From Variovorax saccharolyticus (lineage in GTDB: Bacteria > Pseudomonadota > Gammaproteobacteria > Burkholderiales > Burkholderiaceae_C), in assembly GCF_030316765.1 (NCBI RefSeq), contig NZ_JASZYT010000001.1, positions 682,001-746,000 on the forward strand: DNA of 64,000 bases. The letters run 5' to 3'. The position numbers and the translations under genes were made by a program. Below the pieces are notes generated by a model. That model was given only the letters and a program-made list of their open reading frames with translations. It was not told the DNA's origin and did no database searches. Positions 32,516 to 41,856 of this stretch are shown one piece after another. Position 1 is the first letter of the stretch. The number at the start of each line of letters is the position of its first letter.

Positions 32516-33816
32516 TTGAACGAACGCAGGATGCGGTCGGCCTCGCGCTGCGCGTCCTGCATCGCCTGTGCCGCCGTCTTGCTGCCGGTCAGCGCGGCCT
32601 GCAGGCCATCGTTGAGCGCCTTGGTCACGCGCTGGTTGTCATGGGTGGAGAACTCGGCCACCGATACCGGCAGCTGGTCGCGCGCCACCAGCGCCTGCGG
32701 GAAGTCGCGGCCGTACTTGCGCAGGGTGTCGGTCTCGTAGGCGGCCGGCGAGACCGCCACATAGCCGGTGTCCATGCTCCATTGCGCGGCGCGCTCGGGC
32801 TGGGTGATCCACTTGATGAACTTGAAGGCGGCATCCTGCTGCGCCGGCGTCGACTTCTTGAAGATGTAGAAGTTGCCGCCGCCGGTGGGCGAGCCCTTGC
32901 GCCGGTTGCCGGGGATCATGCCGACGCCGAAGTCGAACTTGGCGTTGGCCTTGATGTTGGTCAGGTTGCCGGTGGTGGTGTAGATGATCGCGGCCTTCTT
33001 CTCGAAGAAATCCTTCGGCGTGGTGCCCCACTCGACCACGCCGGGCGGGTGGATGCCGGCCTTGCCGAGGTCGACCCAGTACTGCAGGGCCTCGATCACC
33101 TTCGGATCGTCGAACTTCACGGCGGTGCCGGCTTCGTTGGCGAGGATCGTGTCGTTCGGCGTCGTCAGGGTCTGGAACAGCCAGTAGGGGAAGCCGCTCG
33201 AGGGGATCTGCACCCCCCATTGCGTGACCTTGCCGCCGGCGTCCTTCTTCGTCAGCTTGGTGGCGGCGTCCTTCAGTTCGGCCCAGGTGGTCGGCGGCTT
33301 GTTGGGGTCGAGGCCGGCTTCCTTGAACAGTTCCTTGTTCCAGTACATGACCACGGTCGAGCGCTGGAACGGAATGCCCCAGGTCTTGCCGCCGGTCTGG
33401 CTGTTCATCATGAAGGCCTTGTAGAAGCCGTTGAGCCAGGCCTTGTCTTCCGCGGTCTTCACGAAGTCGTCGAAGGGGACGATCGCCTCCTCGTCGATCA
33501 GGGTGAACATGTCGGTCGACAGCAGCACCGAGGTGACCGGCGGCGTGCCCGACTTGTGCGCGGTCAGGGCCTTGACGATGGTCTCCTGGTAGGTGCCCGC
33601 ATAGATCGGCGAGACCTTCACGCCCGGGTTCTCCTTCATGAAGCCGGCGGCGAAGCCGTCGATGGTCTTGGCGATCGGCCCGCCGACGGCCACCGGGTAG
33701 TAGAACTGCAGTTCCACCGGCGCCTGGGCATGCACCAGGCCGGTGCCGGCCGTGAACAGGCCGCTCGCGGCCAACAGGGGCAGGGCCAGGCCCCGGACGA
33801 AGGTCTTGCGTTTCAT
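32512..33816 (-). CDS. ABC importer extracellular solute-binding protein (UgpB-like)
   Basis: A 434-residue periplasmic binding protein with a signal peptide (about 1-30, ending GLVHAQA). The mature start VELQFYYPVAVGGPIAKTID is characteristic of the UgpB-like group, which binds sn-glycerol-3-phosphate or related polar ligands. Later motifs include QRSTVVMYWNKELFKEAGL and AFKFIKWITQPERAAQWS. It lies 27 bases after the ATPase stop and overlaps the first permease by 4 bases. The true ligand is not provable from sequence; a Mal-type sugar is the alternative. Confidence 0.9.
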   Translation of the reverse strand: MKRKTFVRGLALPLLAASGLFTAGTGLVHAQAPVELQFYYPVAVGGPIAKTIDGFAAGFMKENPGVKVSPIYAGTYQETIVKALTAHKSGTPPVTSVLLSTDMFTLIDEEAIVPFDDFVKTAEDKAWLNGFYKAFMMNSQTGGKTWGIPFQRSTVVMYWNKELFKEAGLDPNKPPTTWAELKDAATKLTKKDAGGKVTQWGVQIPSSGFPYWLFQTLTTPNDTILANEAGTAVKFDDPKVIEALQYWVDLGKAGIHPPGVVEWGTTPKDFFEKKAAIIYTTTGNLTNIKANAKFDFGVGMIPGNRRKGSPTGGGNFYIFKKSTPAQQDAAFKFIKWITQPERAAQWSMDTGYVAVSPAAYETDTLRKYGRDFPQALVARDQLPVSVAEFSTHDNQRVTKALNDGLQAALTGSKTAAQAMQDAQREADRILRSFK

Positions 33817-33843
33817 GGTCTTCTTTTTCCTCGGGAGTGAAAT

Positions 33844-34860
33844 TCAGTGGCAGCGCTGGCCGGCGGCGTCGAAGCCATGGCCTTCCTCGGGGGCCCAGCG
33901 CAGGCCGACGCGGTCGCCCGGCTCGGCGCGATGCTGGCCCGCGGTGCGCACCAGCAGGACCTGGCTTCCGACCGCGCAGCGCAGCACCAGGTCGGCGCCC
34001 AGGTATTCCAGGCTCTGCACCGTGGCCGGAATACCCAGCGGGTCGAGCGCGATCGCCTCGGGCCGAACGCCCAAGGTCGCGGCCTGCAGGCCCAGGTCGA
34101 CCTCGCTGCCGGCGATGCGGCCGGCTTCGAGTGCCACCAGGTTCATCGCCGGCGTGCCGATGAAACGGGCCGCGAAGGTGGTCGCCGGGCGGGCGTAGAG
34201 CTCGCGCGGCATGCCGGCCTGCTCGACGCGGCCGCGGTTCAGCAGCACCACCTGGTCGGCCATGCTCATCGCCTCGGTCTGGTCGTGCGTGACATAGACC
34301 ACCGTGAGGCCCAGCTGGCGCTGCAGCTCGCGCAACTCGCGGCGCATGTCCTGGCGCAACTGGGCGTCCAGGTTGGACAGTGGTTCATCCATGAGACAGA
34401 CCTTGGCCTGGGCCACCAGCGCCCGGCCCAGCGCCACCCGCTGCTGCTGGCCGCCCGAGAGCTGCGCGGGCTTGCGCTCGAGCAGGGCCTCGAGGCCCAG
34501 CAGTGCCGCGACCTCGCGCAGTCGGCGCGCGCTTTCGGCCGCCGGCGTCTTGCGCACCGACAAGCCGAAGCCGATGTTCTCGGCCACGCTCAAGTGCGGG
34601 AAGAGGGCGTAGTTCTGGAACACCATGGCGATGCCGCGCTCGGCCGGCGGCAGGCGGGTGACGTCGCGCCCGTCGATCAGCACCTGGCCCGCGGAGGCGG
34701 TCTCGAGCCCGGCCAGGATCCGCAGCGTGGTCGACTTGCCGCAGCCCGAGGGGCCGAGCAGCACGCAGAAGCTTCCGGGCTCTATATGGAGGTTCACCGC
34801 ATGCAGCGCGGTGGCGTCGCCCCATGACTTGGCGATGTTCGTCAGCTCGATGGAGGACAT
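33844..34860 (-). CDS. ABC importer ATPase (UgpC/MalK-type)
   Basis: A 338-residue ATPase: Walker [10 protein letters not shown] near residues 36-44, Q-loop FQNYALFPH, signature [15 protein letters not shown], Walker [13 protein letters not shown] and switch His in [12 protein letters not shown]. The C-terminal ~100 residues are the regulatory OB-fold domain ([12 protein letters not shown]). ATG 34860 gives the normal start [16 protein letters not shown] 34899 would add 13 residues unlike the family, and neither has a strong ribosome site. It is first in its operon, unusual for the ATPase, and divergent from phaB across 132 bases. Confidence 0.9.
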   Translation of the reverse strand: MSSIELTNIAKSWGDATALHAVNLHIEPGSFCVLLGPSGCGKSTTLRILAGLETASAGQVLIDGRDVTRLPPAERGIAMVFQNYALFPHLSVAENIGFGLSVRKTPAAESARRLREVAALLGLEALLERKPAQLSGGQQQRVALGRALVAQAKVCLMDEPLSNLDAQLRQDMRRELRELQRQLGLTVVYVTHDQTEAMSMADQVVLLNRGRVEQAGMPRELYARPATTFAARFIGTPAMNLVALEAGRIAGSEVDLGLQAATLGVRPEAIALDPLGIPATVQSLEYLGADLVLRCAVGSQVLLVRTAGQHRAEPGDRVGLRWAPEEGHGFDAAGQRCH

Positions 34861-34992
34861 CGACTCAGTATATGGACGGCTTGTGACACCCGGTTGCATT
34901 GAGGGGTCAGTGTTTTCCTCATCGGGCGGGCTCCAAAAACTTCGCTAAAGTGATCAGCGCCTGTTCAGGCTCGCAAATACCAAGGAAACTTC

Positions 34993-35730
34993 ATGAGCAA
35001 AAAAGTCGCATACGTCACCGGGGGCATGGGGGGCATCGGAACGGCCATTTGCCAGCGCCTGGCCAAGGACGGTTTCACCGTCATTGCCGGCTGCGGCCCC
35101 ACCCGCGATCACGCCAAATGGCTGGCGGAGCAGAAGGCCGAGGGCTACGAGTTCCATGCCTCGGTCGGCAATGTCGGGGATTGGCAGTCGACCGTCGAGG
35201 CCTTCACCAAGGCCAAGGCCGAGCATGGCAGCATCGACGTGCTGGTGAACAACGCGGGCATCACGCGCGACCGCATGTTCCTCAAGATGACGCCGGAAGA
35301 CTGGAGCTCGGTGATCGAGACCAACCTCAACAGCATGTTCAACGTCACCAAGCAGGTGGTGGGCGACATGGTCGAGAAGGGCTGGGGCCGGATCATCAAC
35401 ATCAGCTCGGTCAACGGCGCCAAAGGGCAGGCCGGGCAGACCAACTATTCGGCCGCCAAGGCCGGCATGCACGGCTTCACGATGGCCCTGGCCCAGGAAC
35501 TCGCCGCCAAGGGCGTGACCGTCAACACGGTCAGCCCGGGCTACATCGGCACCGACATGGTGAAGGCGATCCGCCAGGAAGTGCTCGACAAGATCGTCGG
35601 CACCATCCCGGTCAAGCGCCTGGGCGAGCCGAGCGAGATCGCCTCGATCATCGCCTGGCTGGCAACCGACGAGGGCGGCTATTCCACCGGGGCCGATTTC
35701 TCGGTCAATGGTGGGCTTCACATGCACTGA
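34993..35730 (+). CDS. phaB: Acetoacetyl-CoA reductase
   Basis: A 245-residue short-chain dehydrogenase that reduces acetoacetyl-CoA to (R)-3-hydroxybutyryl-CoA with NADPH. The N-terminal [11 protein letters not shown] (9-19) binds NADP; the NNAG motif is at 86-89; the catalytic set is Ser139, Tyr152 and Lys156 (NYSAAK). The segment [19 protein letters not shown] and the end NGGLHMH are specific to PhaB rather than FabG. AAGGAAAC precedes the ATG. A terminator follows, so it is a single-gene unit, separated by 11.7 kb from phaC-phaA with which it completes PHB synthesis. Confidence 0.95.
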   Translation: MSKKVAYVTGGMGGIGTAICQRLAKDGFTVIAGCGPTRDHAKWLAEQKAEGYEFHASVGNVGDWQSTVEAFTKAKAEHGSIDVLVNNAGITRDRMFLKMTPEDWSSVIETNLNSMFNVTKQVVGDMVEKGWGRIINISSVNGAKGQAGQTNYSAAKAGMHGFTMALAQELAAKGVTVNTVSPGYIGTDMVKAIRQEVLDKIVGTIPVKRLGEPSEIASIIAWLATDEGGYSTGADFSVNGGLHMH

Positions 35731-35757
35731 GGCGCCACCCCGGAAAGACCCACGAAG

Positions 35758-35780
35758 AAACCCGCCACGGCGGGTTTTTT
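35758..35780 (+). terminator. Rho-independent terminator after phaB
   Basis: AAACCCGC (35758-35765) pairs with GCGGGTTT (35770-35777) around CACG, extended by a further C-G, and a run of T continues to 35780. It lies 28 bases beyond the phaB stop and isolates phaB from dctA. Confidence 0.92.
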
Positions 35781-35824
35781 CATTTGCGCCTCCGCTCACA
35801 ACACATCACACCAGGAGATCCCGC

Positions 35825-37174
35825 ATGACCCCCACCGCAATGCCGGCCGCTCCGGCGGCGAAGCTGCCCCTCTACCGGTCGCTCTATGTCCAGGTGATCA
35901 CGGCCGTGATCATCGGCGTGCTGCTCGGGCACTTCTATCCCTCGGTCGGCGAGACCATGAAGCCGCTCGGCGACGGCTTCATCAAGCTGATCAAGATGAT
36001 GATCGCGCCGATCATCTTCTGCACGGTGGTGGTCGGCATCGCGGGCATGGAGGACATGAAGAAGGTCGGCAAGACCGGCGGGCTGGCACTGCTCTATTTC
36101 GAGATCGTCAGCAGCATCGCGCTGGTGGTCGGGCTGGTGCTGGTCAACGTCTTCAGGCCGGGCGCCGGCATGAACATCGACCCGGCGTCGCTCGACACGC
36201 GGGCGCTGGCCGCCTACACCGGGCCGGGCAAGATGGAGGGCACGGTCGACTTCCTGCTGCACGTCATTCCCAACACGCTGGTCGATGCCTTCGCCAAGGG
36301 CGAGATCCTGCAGGTGCTGCTGATCGCGGTGCTGTTCGGCTTCGCGCTGCACCGCTTCGGCGGCCGCGGCACGCTGATCTTCGACATCATCGAGAAGGGC
36401 TCGCACGTGCTGTTCGTGATCGTCAACTACATCATGAAGCTGGCGCCGATCGGCGCCTTCGGCGCCATGGCGTTCACGATCGGCAAGTACGGCATCGGCT
36501 CCCTGTTCTCGCTCGGCAAGCTGATGGGCACCTTCTACCTGACCTGCCTGCTGTTCATCTTCGTGGTCCTCGGCACGATCGCGCGGCTGCACGGCTTCAG
36601 CATCTGGAAGTTCATCAAGTACATCAAGGAAGAACTGCTGATCGTGCTGGGCACCTCGTCGTCCGAGTCGGTGCTGCCGCGGATGATGGAGAAGATGGAG
36701 AACCTCGGCGCCAAGAAGACGGTCGTCGGCCTGGTGATCCCGACCGGCTACTCGTTCAACCTCGACGGCACCTCGATCTATTTGACGATGGCGGCAGTTT
36801 TCATCGCCCAGGCCACCAACACGCCGATGACGCTGATGCAGCAGATCACGCTGCTCGGCGTGCTGCTGCTGACCTCGAAGGGCGCGGCCGGCGTCACGGG
36901 CAGCGGCTTCATCGTGCTGGCGGCGACGCTGTCGGCGGTGGGGCACGTGCCGGTGGCCGGCCTGGCGCTGATCCTCGGCATCGACCGCTTCATGTCCGAG
37001 GCCCGTGCGCTCACCAACCTGATCGGCAACGGCGTCGCCACCCTGGTGGTCGCCAAGTGGACCGACGAGCTCGACATGGAGCGGCTGAAGGCCGGGCTCG
37101 ACAACGAGACCTGGGTCGAAGCCCAGGAGCCCGAGGAACTGATCAACGCCCGTACGGAAAAGATGGCCACCTGA
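35825..37174 (+). CDS. dctA: C4-dicarboxylate/proton(sodium) symporter DctA
   Basis: A 449-residue member of the glutamate/dicarboxylate transporter fold with about eight membrane spans and two re-entrant loops. Hairpin 1 carries [14 protein letters not shown] (serine-rich), TM7 has the [16 protein letters not shown] motif, and hairpin 2 has [12 protein letters not shown]; the substrate-binding end is [20 protein letters not shown] [16 protein letters not shown]. These match DctA (succinate, malate, fumarate uptake). ATG 35825 follows CAGGAGATC. The longer frame start at 35708 lies inside the terminator region and was rejected. Confidence 0.94.
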   Translation: MTPTAMPAAPAAKLPLYRSLYVQVITAVIIGVLLGHFYPSVGETMKPLGDGFIKLIKMMIAPIIFCTVVVGIAGMEDMKKVGKTGGLALLYFEIVSSIALVVGLVLVNVFRPGAGMNIDPASLDTRALAAYTGPGKMEGTVDFLLHVIPNTLVDAFAKGEILQVLLIAVLFGFALHRFGGRGTLIFDIIEKGSHVLFVIVNYIMKLAPIGAFGAMAFTIGKYGIGSLFSLGKLMGTFYLTCLLFIFVVLGTIARLHGFSIWKFIKYIKEELLIVLGTSSSESVLPRMMEKMENLGAKKTVVGLVIPTGYSFNLDGTSIYLTMAAVFIAQATNTPMTLMQQITLLGVLLLTSKGAAGVTGSGFIVLAATLSAVGHVPVAGLALILGIDRFMSEARALTNLIGNGVATLVVAKWTDELDMERLKAGLDNETWVEAQEPEELINARTEKMAT

Positions 37175-37211
37175 GTTCGGCGGCGGCCTCGTTCTTGCAG
37201 AATGCAAGACG

Positions 37212-38903
37212 ATGCCCCACAGCGTTTCACTGATCAACACCATCGCCGCCGGCCTCGGCCTGGCGCTGGTGCTCGGCTTCCTGGCGACGCGGCTGCGCTT
37301 GCCGGCGCTGGTCGGCTATCTGCTCGCGGGCGTGATCATCGGGCCGTTCACGCCGGGCTTCGTCGCCGATGCCGGCATCGCCGCGCAGCTGGCCGAGATC
37401 GGCGTGATGCTGCTGATGTTCGGCGTCGGCCTGCATTTCTCGCTAGACGACCTGCTCGCGGTGCGCAAGGTCGCGCTGCCGGGCGCGCTGGTCCAGATGG
37501 CGGTGGCGACGCTGTTCGGCGCCGCCCTGGCCAGCTGGTGGGGCTGGAGCCCGGGGGGCGCGCTGGTGTTCGGGCTGGCGCTGTCGGTGGCCAGCACGGT
37601 GGTGCTGCTGCGCGCGCTCGAAAGCCTCGGCATCCTCGAGACCTTCACCGGCCGCATCGCGATCGGCTGGCTGGTCGTCGAAGACCTGGCGATGGTGCTG
37701 GTGCTGGTGCTGCTGCCGCCGCTCGCAGGGGCGCTGGGCGGTGCCGCCGTGGCCGACGCTGGTCCGCCGGTCTGGCAGACGCTGGGCCTCACCCTGCTGC
37801 AGGTCGGCGGCTTCGTGCTGCTGATGCTGGTGGTCGGCCGGCGCGTGTTCCCGTGGGTGCTGTGGCAGGTGGCGCGCACCAATTCGCGCGAGCTGTTCAC
37901 GCTCTGCGTGGTGGCGGCGGCGGTCAGCATCGCCTTCGCCTCTGCGGCGCTGTTCGGCGTCTCGTTCGCGCTCGGCGCCTTCTTCGCCGGGGTGGTGATG
38001 CGCGAGTCGGAATTCAGCCATCGCGCGGCGCAGGAATCGCTGCCGCTGCGCGACGCCTTCGCGGTGCTGTTCTTCGTCTCGGTCGGCATGCTGTTCGATC
38101 CGTCGGTGCTGGTCGAGCGGCCGCTGCAGGTGCTGGCGGTGGTGCTGGTGATCGTGGTCGGCAAGTCGGTCGCGGCCTGCGCCCTGGTCTTGCTGCTGCG
38201 CTACCCGCTCGGCACGGCGCTCACGGTCAGCGCCAGCCTGGCGCAGATCGGCGAGTTCTCGTTCATCCTGGCGGCGCTGGGCGGTTCCCTGGGCCTGCTG
38301 CCGCCCGAAGGGCAGAGCCTGCTGCTGGCCGGCGCGCTGATCTCGATCGCCTCCAATCCGCTGTGGTTCAGCCTGATCGGTCCGCTGCAGCAATGGCTGC
38401 ATGCCCATTCTTCCTTCGCGCGCGGGCTCGAGTCGCGCGACGACCCGCTGGCCGAGCTGCCGATGCACACCGAGGCCAAGTACCTGTCGCGCCAGGTGGT
38501 GCTGGTCGGCTATGGCCGGGTCGGGCGGCGCATCGCGGCGGCGCTGGCGGCCAACGACATTCCCTTCGTGGTGGCGGAGCAGAACCGCGCCATCGTCGAG
38601 CAGCTGCGCGGCGAGGGCATGGCCGCCGTGTGGGGCGACGCGGCCGATCCGTCGGTGCTGATCCAGGCCCACATCGCCCGCGCCCGCGTGCTGGTGATCG
38701 CGACCGCGGATGCGATGAACGTGCGGCAGATGATCGAGGCCGCGCGCACGCTGAACCCCGCGATCGAGACCGTGATTCGCAGCCACAACGAGGACGAGGC
38801 CCGCCTGCTGACGCAGCAGGACGCGGTCACGGTCTGCCTGGGCGAGCAGGAACTGGCGCAGGCGATGGCTCGGACGGTGCTCGCGCGCGCCGCCGGCGCC
38901 TGA
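37212..38903 (+). CDS. Kef/YbaL-type cation:proton antiporter with TrkA-N domain
   Basis: A 563-residue CPA2 transporter. Residues 1 to ~395 hold about 12 spans, with YLLAGVIIGPFTPG near the start and LGAFFAGVVMRESEFSHRAA further on; residues ~415-540 form a Rossmann RCK/TrkA-N domain starting VVLVGYGRVGRRIAAALA. Absence of a longer C-terminal region and the H-x-E-x-K-Y linker (PMHTEAKYLSRQVVLVG) fit YbaL/RosB rather than KefB/KefC. It would exchange potassium or another cation for protons under nucleotide control. It stands alone, 37 bases after dctA. Confidence 0.9.
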   Translation: MPHSVSLINTIAAGLGLALVLGFLATRLRLPALVGYLLAGVIIGPFTPGFVADAGIAAQLAEIGVMLLMFGVGLHFSLDDLLAVRKVALPGALVQMAVATLFGAALASWWGWSPGGALVFGLALSVASTVVLLRALESLGILETFTGRIAIGWLVVEDLAMVLVLVLLPPLAGALGGAAVADAGPPVWQTLGLTLLQVGGFVLLMLVVGRRVFPWVLWQVARTNSRELFTLCVVAAAVSIAFASAALFGVSFALGAFFAGVVMRESEFSHRAAQESLPLRDAFAVLFFVSVGMLFDPSVLVERPLQVLAVVLVIVVGKSVAACALVLLLRYPLGTALTVSASLAQIGEFSFILAALGGSLGLLPPEGQSLLLAGALISIASNPLWFSLIGPLQQWLHAHSSFARGLESRDDPLAELPMHTEAKYLSRQVVLVGYGRVGRRIAAALAANDIPFVVAEQNRAIVEQLRGEGMAAVWGDAADPSVLIQAHIARARVLVIATADAMNVRQMIEAARTLNPAIETVIRSHNEDEARLLTQQDAVTVCLGEQELAQAMARTVLARAAGA

Positions 38904-38924
38904 GCGAAGCCAGGCCGCCGGGCC

Positions 38925-39329
38925 TCAGAGATCCTCGATCACGAGCATGCGGTAGCGCTGCGCGATCGAGAACGGCACGGTGCGCACGTGCTCCATCAGC
39001 CGGTTGGCGGTGGCCTCGTTCTTGGTCTTCACCAGCAGTGCCGTATGGCCTTCGCGCGCCAGCTTCGTGTAGGCGCGGACCGTGGCGGCGTCGGTGCCGG
39101 CCGAAGGCAGGGGGCTGTCGGCCTCCCGCACGGTCGGCGTGATCTGCTGCAGGACGACCTGGGGCGGGATCAGGTAGATCTCGTCGCCGCTGAAGCCGTC
39201 TTCCAGCAGCTGGTGGCCCACGGCGCTGGCGTCCTTGGGATCGGGAAACATCACGATCGTGTGGCCGGTGGGATAGAAGGCGCCGCCGACGGAGGCGGTC
39301 ATGTGGGGGTCGAGAGTGAAATGCTTCAT
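38925..39329 (-). CDS. Conserved hypothetical 134-residue protein
   Basis: A soluble 134-residue protein with no signal peptide or membrane span. The middle (TIVMFPDPKDASAVGHQLLEDGF) and the end (TALLVKTKNEATANRLMEHV) suggest two alpha-beta repeats of a ferredoxin-like sandwich, as in general-stress proteins that dodge or bind flavin or metal; I cannot name a family. It converges on the antiporter gene. Its start at 39329 faces a 233-base AT-rich gap that also serves the small gene at 39563. A Burkholderiales stress role is a guess. Confidence 0.65.
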   Translation of the reverse strand: MKHFTLDPHMTASVGGAFYPTGHTIVMFPDPKDASAVGHQLLEDGFSGDEIYLIPPQVVLQQITPTVREADSPLPSAGTDAATVRAYTKLAREGHTALLVKTKNEATANRLMEHVRTVPFSIAQRYRMLVIEDL

Positions 39330-39465
39330 GTCTCCTCCTCGCGGGGTGGTTGCTTCAGCTTAGGCTGCCCGGCGCGGGATGCATGTAGGCGAAGCCCGGC
39401 GGAAGTCGCAGACCGCATACAAATACGCATTTGGCGCACGGAGTGCTTGCGTTTTTAATTACTAG

Positions 39466-39501
39466 TAGTCACATTTGCAACGATTCGTGAAATTGTGACT
39501 A
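39466..39501. promoter_or_regulatory. Inverted repeat in the divergent gap 39330-39562
   Basis: TAGTCACA (39466-39473) and TGTGACTA (39494-39501) form a perfect 8-bp inverted repeat spaced by 20 bases, in the AT-rich part of a 233-base gap between two divergent small genes. TGTGA/TCACA half-sites recall CRP/FNR-type operators, but their spacing (centre to centre 28) is too wide for a single CRP site. It may be two half-sites or a regulator-specific operator. The rest of the gap holds no gene that I can support. Confidence 0.45.
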
Positions 39502-39562
39502 GGCGTTGTGGACGGGGCTGCATAGGATCGAAATGTGCTGATCCAAAAACCTTCCTAACCCC

Positions 39563-39781
39563 ATGTCGCAATTGCGGAATATCGCGCTGACCGTGCAAGA
39601 GCTCGAAGAGGGCGAGTTCTATTGGGTGTTGCTGGAAGCGACCGACTACGTCATGGAGGAAGCACTTCCCTACCTGCCCATCGAGGCGGCCATCGATCCG
39701 CATGCGAGCTATGCCAACGCCCTGGTGGCGGGCATCGCGGCGATCCGGAAGATGTTCGGCAAGGAGGGGCCGCGCAGCTGA
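39563..39781 (+). CDS. Small hypothetical protein, 72 residues
   Basis: A 72-residue acidic soluble protein (MSQLRNIALTVQELEEGEFYWVLLEATD...). Predicted mixed helix with the hydrophobic pattern EFYWVLLEATDYVMEEALPYL. No cysteine, signal or known motif. Codon use follows its neighbours, with G/C third bases. ATG 39563 is the first after the AT-rich gap, with only a weak purine site. The next gene begins 23 bases later on the same strand. I do not recognise the family. Confidence 0.6.
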   Translation: MSQLRNIALTVQELEEGEFYWVLLEATDYVMEEALPYLPIEAAIDPHASYANALVAGIAAIRKMFGKEGPRS

Positions 39782-39804
39782 GCGATGCGGCCCCGAACTC
39801 TGGA

Positions 39805-40377
39805 ATGACCATGCAGAAACTTGGCGCGGCGATCGCCGCCGGCGGTATCGCGTTGGCTGTCGTGGGATGGTTCTACCGGCCCGCGACCTCGGCCGACTGG
39901 GCTGCATGGGTACAGACCGTGGGCGTGCTGCTGGCGATCGTCTGGGCGGCGCGGCTGCAGCTGAGCGGCTCGCGGCAGAGCCTGCTCCAGGCCGGGCAGG
40001 TGGCGGCGATGTTCGCGAACAACATGCACTGGGTCTTTCGCGAGCTCAACGATGCCTGCGTGAAGCGCAGCTGGGCCGACTACGCGGTGCACCGGCGCAT
40101 CCTCGAGGAGATCCTGGCCCAGGGCCGCGAGGTCACCTTGCAACTGCTCGATGGCCGTTCCCTGGCCATGGTGACCAGCCTTCGGACCATCGCGGTGGAA
40201 GCGCTGGAGATCACCGCGGCGCATACCGAAAGCGGCAACTGGGTCGTGCTGCAGACCTACTTCGATCGCCGGCTGCCGAGCATCGCGGCCTGGCTGTCGG
40301 CGACGGGCAACCCGCCGGAAAGCAGCGGTCCCACCGACTACGCCGGCCTGCGGACCTCCTACGGCCAGCTTGGCTAG
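39805..40377 (+). CDS. Hypothetical membrane-anchored protein, 190 residues
   Basis: A 190-residue protein with two hydrophobic N-terminal segments (LGAAIAAGGIALAVVGWFY and WVQTVGVLLAIVWAARLQL) and a helical cytoplasmic remainder of about 140 residues. That part resembles the short two-span anchored helical proteins common in proteobacteria, with no catalytic motif visible. ATG 39805 or 39811 may start it; no clear ribosome site separates them. Its final 4 bases overlap the xylulokinase stop on the opposite strand. The small gene at 39563 is probably in the same transcript. Confidence 0.6.
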   Translation: MTMQKLGAAIAAGGIALAVVGWFYRPATSADWAAWVQTVGVLLAIVWAARLQLSGSRQSLLQAGQVAAMFANNMHWVFRELNDACVKRSWADYAVHRRILEEILAQGREVTLQLLDGRSLAMVTSLRTIAVEALEITAAHTESGNWVVLQTYFDRRLPSIAAWLSATGNPPESSGPTDYAGLRTSYGQLG

Positions 40378-41843
40378 GGCGTCGCGCCCTGGGCGAAGCA
40401 GGGCGCCAGGGCCGCGTACAGCGCCTTGAAGCGCAGGTGGCGCCGGCGCTGCCAGTGCGCCGTCCCGGCCCCGGGGTCGAATCGCTGCAGCACGCGCGGC
40501 TGCCGGCAGACCTCGGATTCGATGCCCCCGTCCGCCAGCCATGCGAGCCGCGCCGCGCCGAGCGCGCCGCCGGCTTCGCCGCCTTCGCACACCGCCAGCG
40601 GGACCTCGAGCACGTCGGCGAGCAGCTGGGCCCACCATCCGCTGCGCGCTCCGCCCCCCACCAGCAACAGTTCGCCGGCGGGCGGGGAGAGCGTGTCCAG
40701 CCCGTCGCGCAATCCCAGGCTCACGCCTTCGACGACGGCATAGGCGATGTCCGCCGGCCCGTGCGCGTGCGTGAGTCCGAACAGCACGCCCTCTGCGTCC
40801 GGGTCGTTGTGCGGCGATCGTTCGCCCGACAGATAGGGCAGGAACAGCGGTGCGTTCAGGCGGCCTTCGGTGTCGAGCGCGGCCGCCGCGGCGAGCAGCG
40901 CCGGCGCATCGCCCAGGCCGAAGCAGCGCGCCGCCCAGTCGACCGCGCTGGCGGCCGACAGCATCACCGACATCTGGTGCCAGCGGCCGGGCAGGGCGTG
41001 GCAGAAGGCATGCACGCCGGCGGCGGGCTTGGGCTCGAAGCGTTCGCCGCCGATGAAGATGACGCCCGAGGTGCCCAGCGACACGAAACCCTGGCCGGCG
41101 CCGACGAGGCCCATGCCGACCGCGCTGGCCGCGTTGTCGCCGCCGCCGCCCGCGATCGGGATGCCGGGCTGCAGCCCCCAGCGCCTGGCCAGCGCGGGCT
41201 GCAGCCGACCCGCCACCGCGCTGCCTTCGACCAGCCCGGGCATCTGCTCGCGGCCGAGCCCGCAGGCCGCCAGCAGTTCATCGGACCAGTCGCGCGCGCC
41301 GACGTCGAGCCACAGCGTGCCCGAGGCGTCCGACATGTCGCTCGCCAGCACGCCGCCCAGCATGAAGCGCAGCCAGTCCTTCGGCAGCAATACGCACGCG
41401 ATGCGCGCGAACAGTGCCGGCTCGTGCTCGCGCATCCAGAGCAGCTTGGGCGCCGTGAAGCCCGGCATCGCGAGGTTGCCGGTGATGGCGGCCAGCTGCG
41501 GGCACTGCGCCGTCAACTGCCGGCATTGCGGCGCGCTGCGGCCGTCGTTCCAGAGGATGGCCGGGCGCAGCACGGCGCCGTCGGCGTCGATCGCGACGGC
41601 GCCGTGCATCTGTCCGGAGAGCCCGATCGCGCGGACCGAGGCGAGCGCATCGGCATGGGTCGCTCGCAGCGAGGCCAGCACGGCCTCCAGCGCGCTCCAC
41701 CATTGCGCGGGGTCCTGCTCGGACCACAGCGGCGCCGGCCGGCTGACCGTCAGCGGCGAGCGCGCCAGCGCGACGATGCGATGCGCGCGATCGAGCAGCA
41801 GCGCCTTCAGCTCCGAGGTTCCGAGGTCCAGCCCGAGGTACAC
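40374..41843 (-). CDS. xylB: Xylulokinase
   Basis: A 489-residue FGGY-family sugar kinase that phosphorylates D-xylulose to D-xylulose 5-phosphate. Phosphate motif 1 is LGLDLGTSELKALLLD (3-18); the GLSGQMHGAV motif at about 73-82 is specific for xylulokinase; the catalytic Asp lies in AGGGGDNAASAVG near 230; ELLLVGGGARSGWWAQLLAD is the second ATP motif. It is the last gene of the polyol operon and takes the product of the arabinitol dehydrogenase into the pentose phosphate pathway. The gene starts 13 bases after the AraC stop. Confidence 0.94.
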   Translation of the reverse strand: MYLGLDLGTSELKALLLDRAHRIVALARSPLTVSRPAPLWSEQDPAQWWSALEAVLASLRATHADALASVRAIGLSGQMHGAVAIDADGAVLRPAILWNDGRSAPQCRQLTAQCPQLAAITGNLAMPGFTAPKLLWMREHEPALFARIACVLLPKDWLRFMLGGVLASDMSDASGTLWLDVGARDWSDELLAACGLGREQMPGLVEGSAVAGRLQPALARRWGLQPGIPIAGGGGDNAASAVGMGLVGAGQGFVSLGTSGVIFIGGERFEPKPAAGVHAFCHALPGRWHQMSVMLSAASAVDWAARCFGLGDAPALLAAAAALDTEGRLNAPLFLPYLSGERSPHNDPDAEGVLFGLTHAHGPADIAYAVVEGVSLGLRDGLDTLSPPAGELLLVGGGARSGWWAQLLADVLEVPLAVCEGGEAGGALGAARLAWLADGGIESEVCRQPRVLQRFDPGAGTAHWQRRRHLRFKALYAALAPCFAQGATP

Positions 41844-41856
41844 GGCGGTCCTGGTT

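Noticed and set aside
37202..39142. Plus-strand 646-codon frame overlapping the antiporter
   Set aside because: Ala/Arg/Gly-rich shadow in another frame of the 37212-38903 gene, with no motif.
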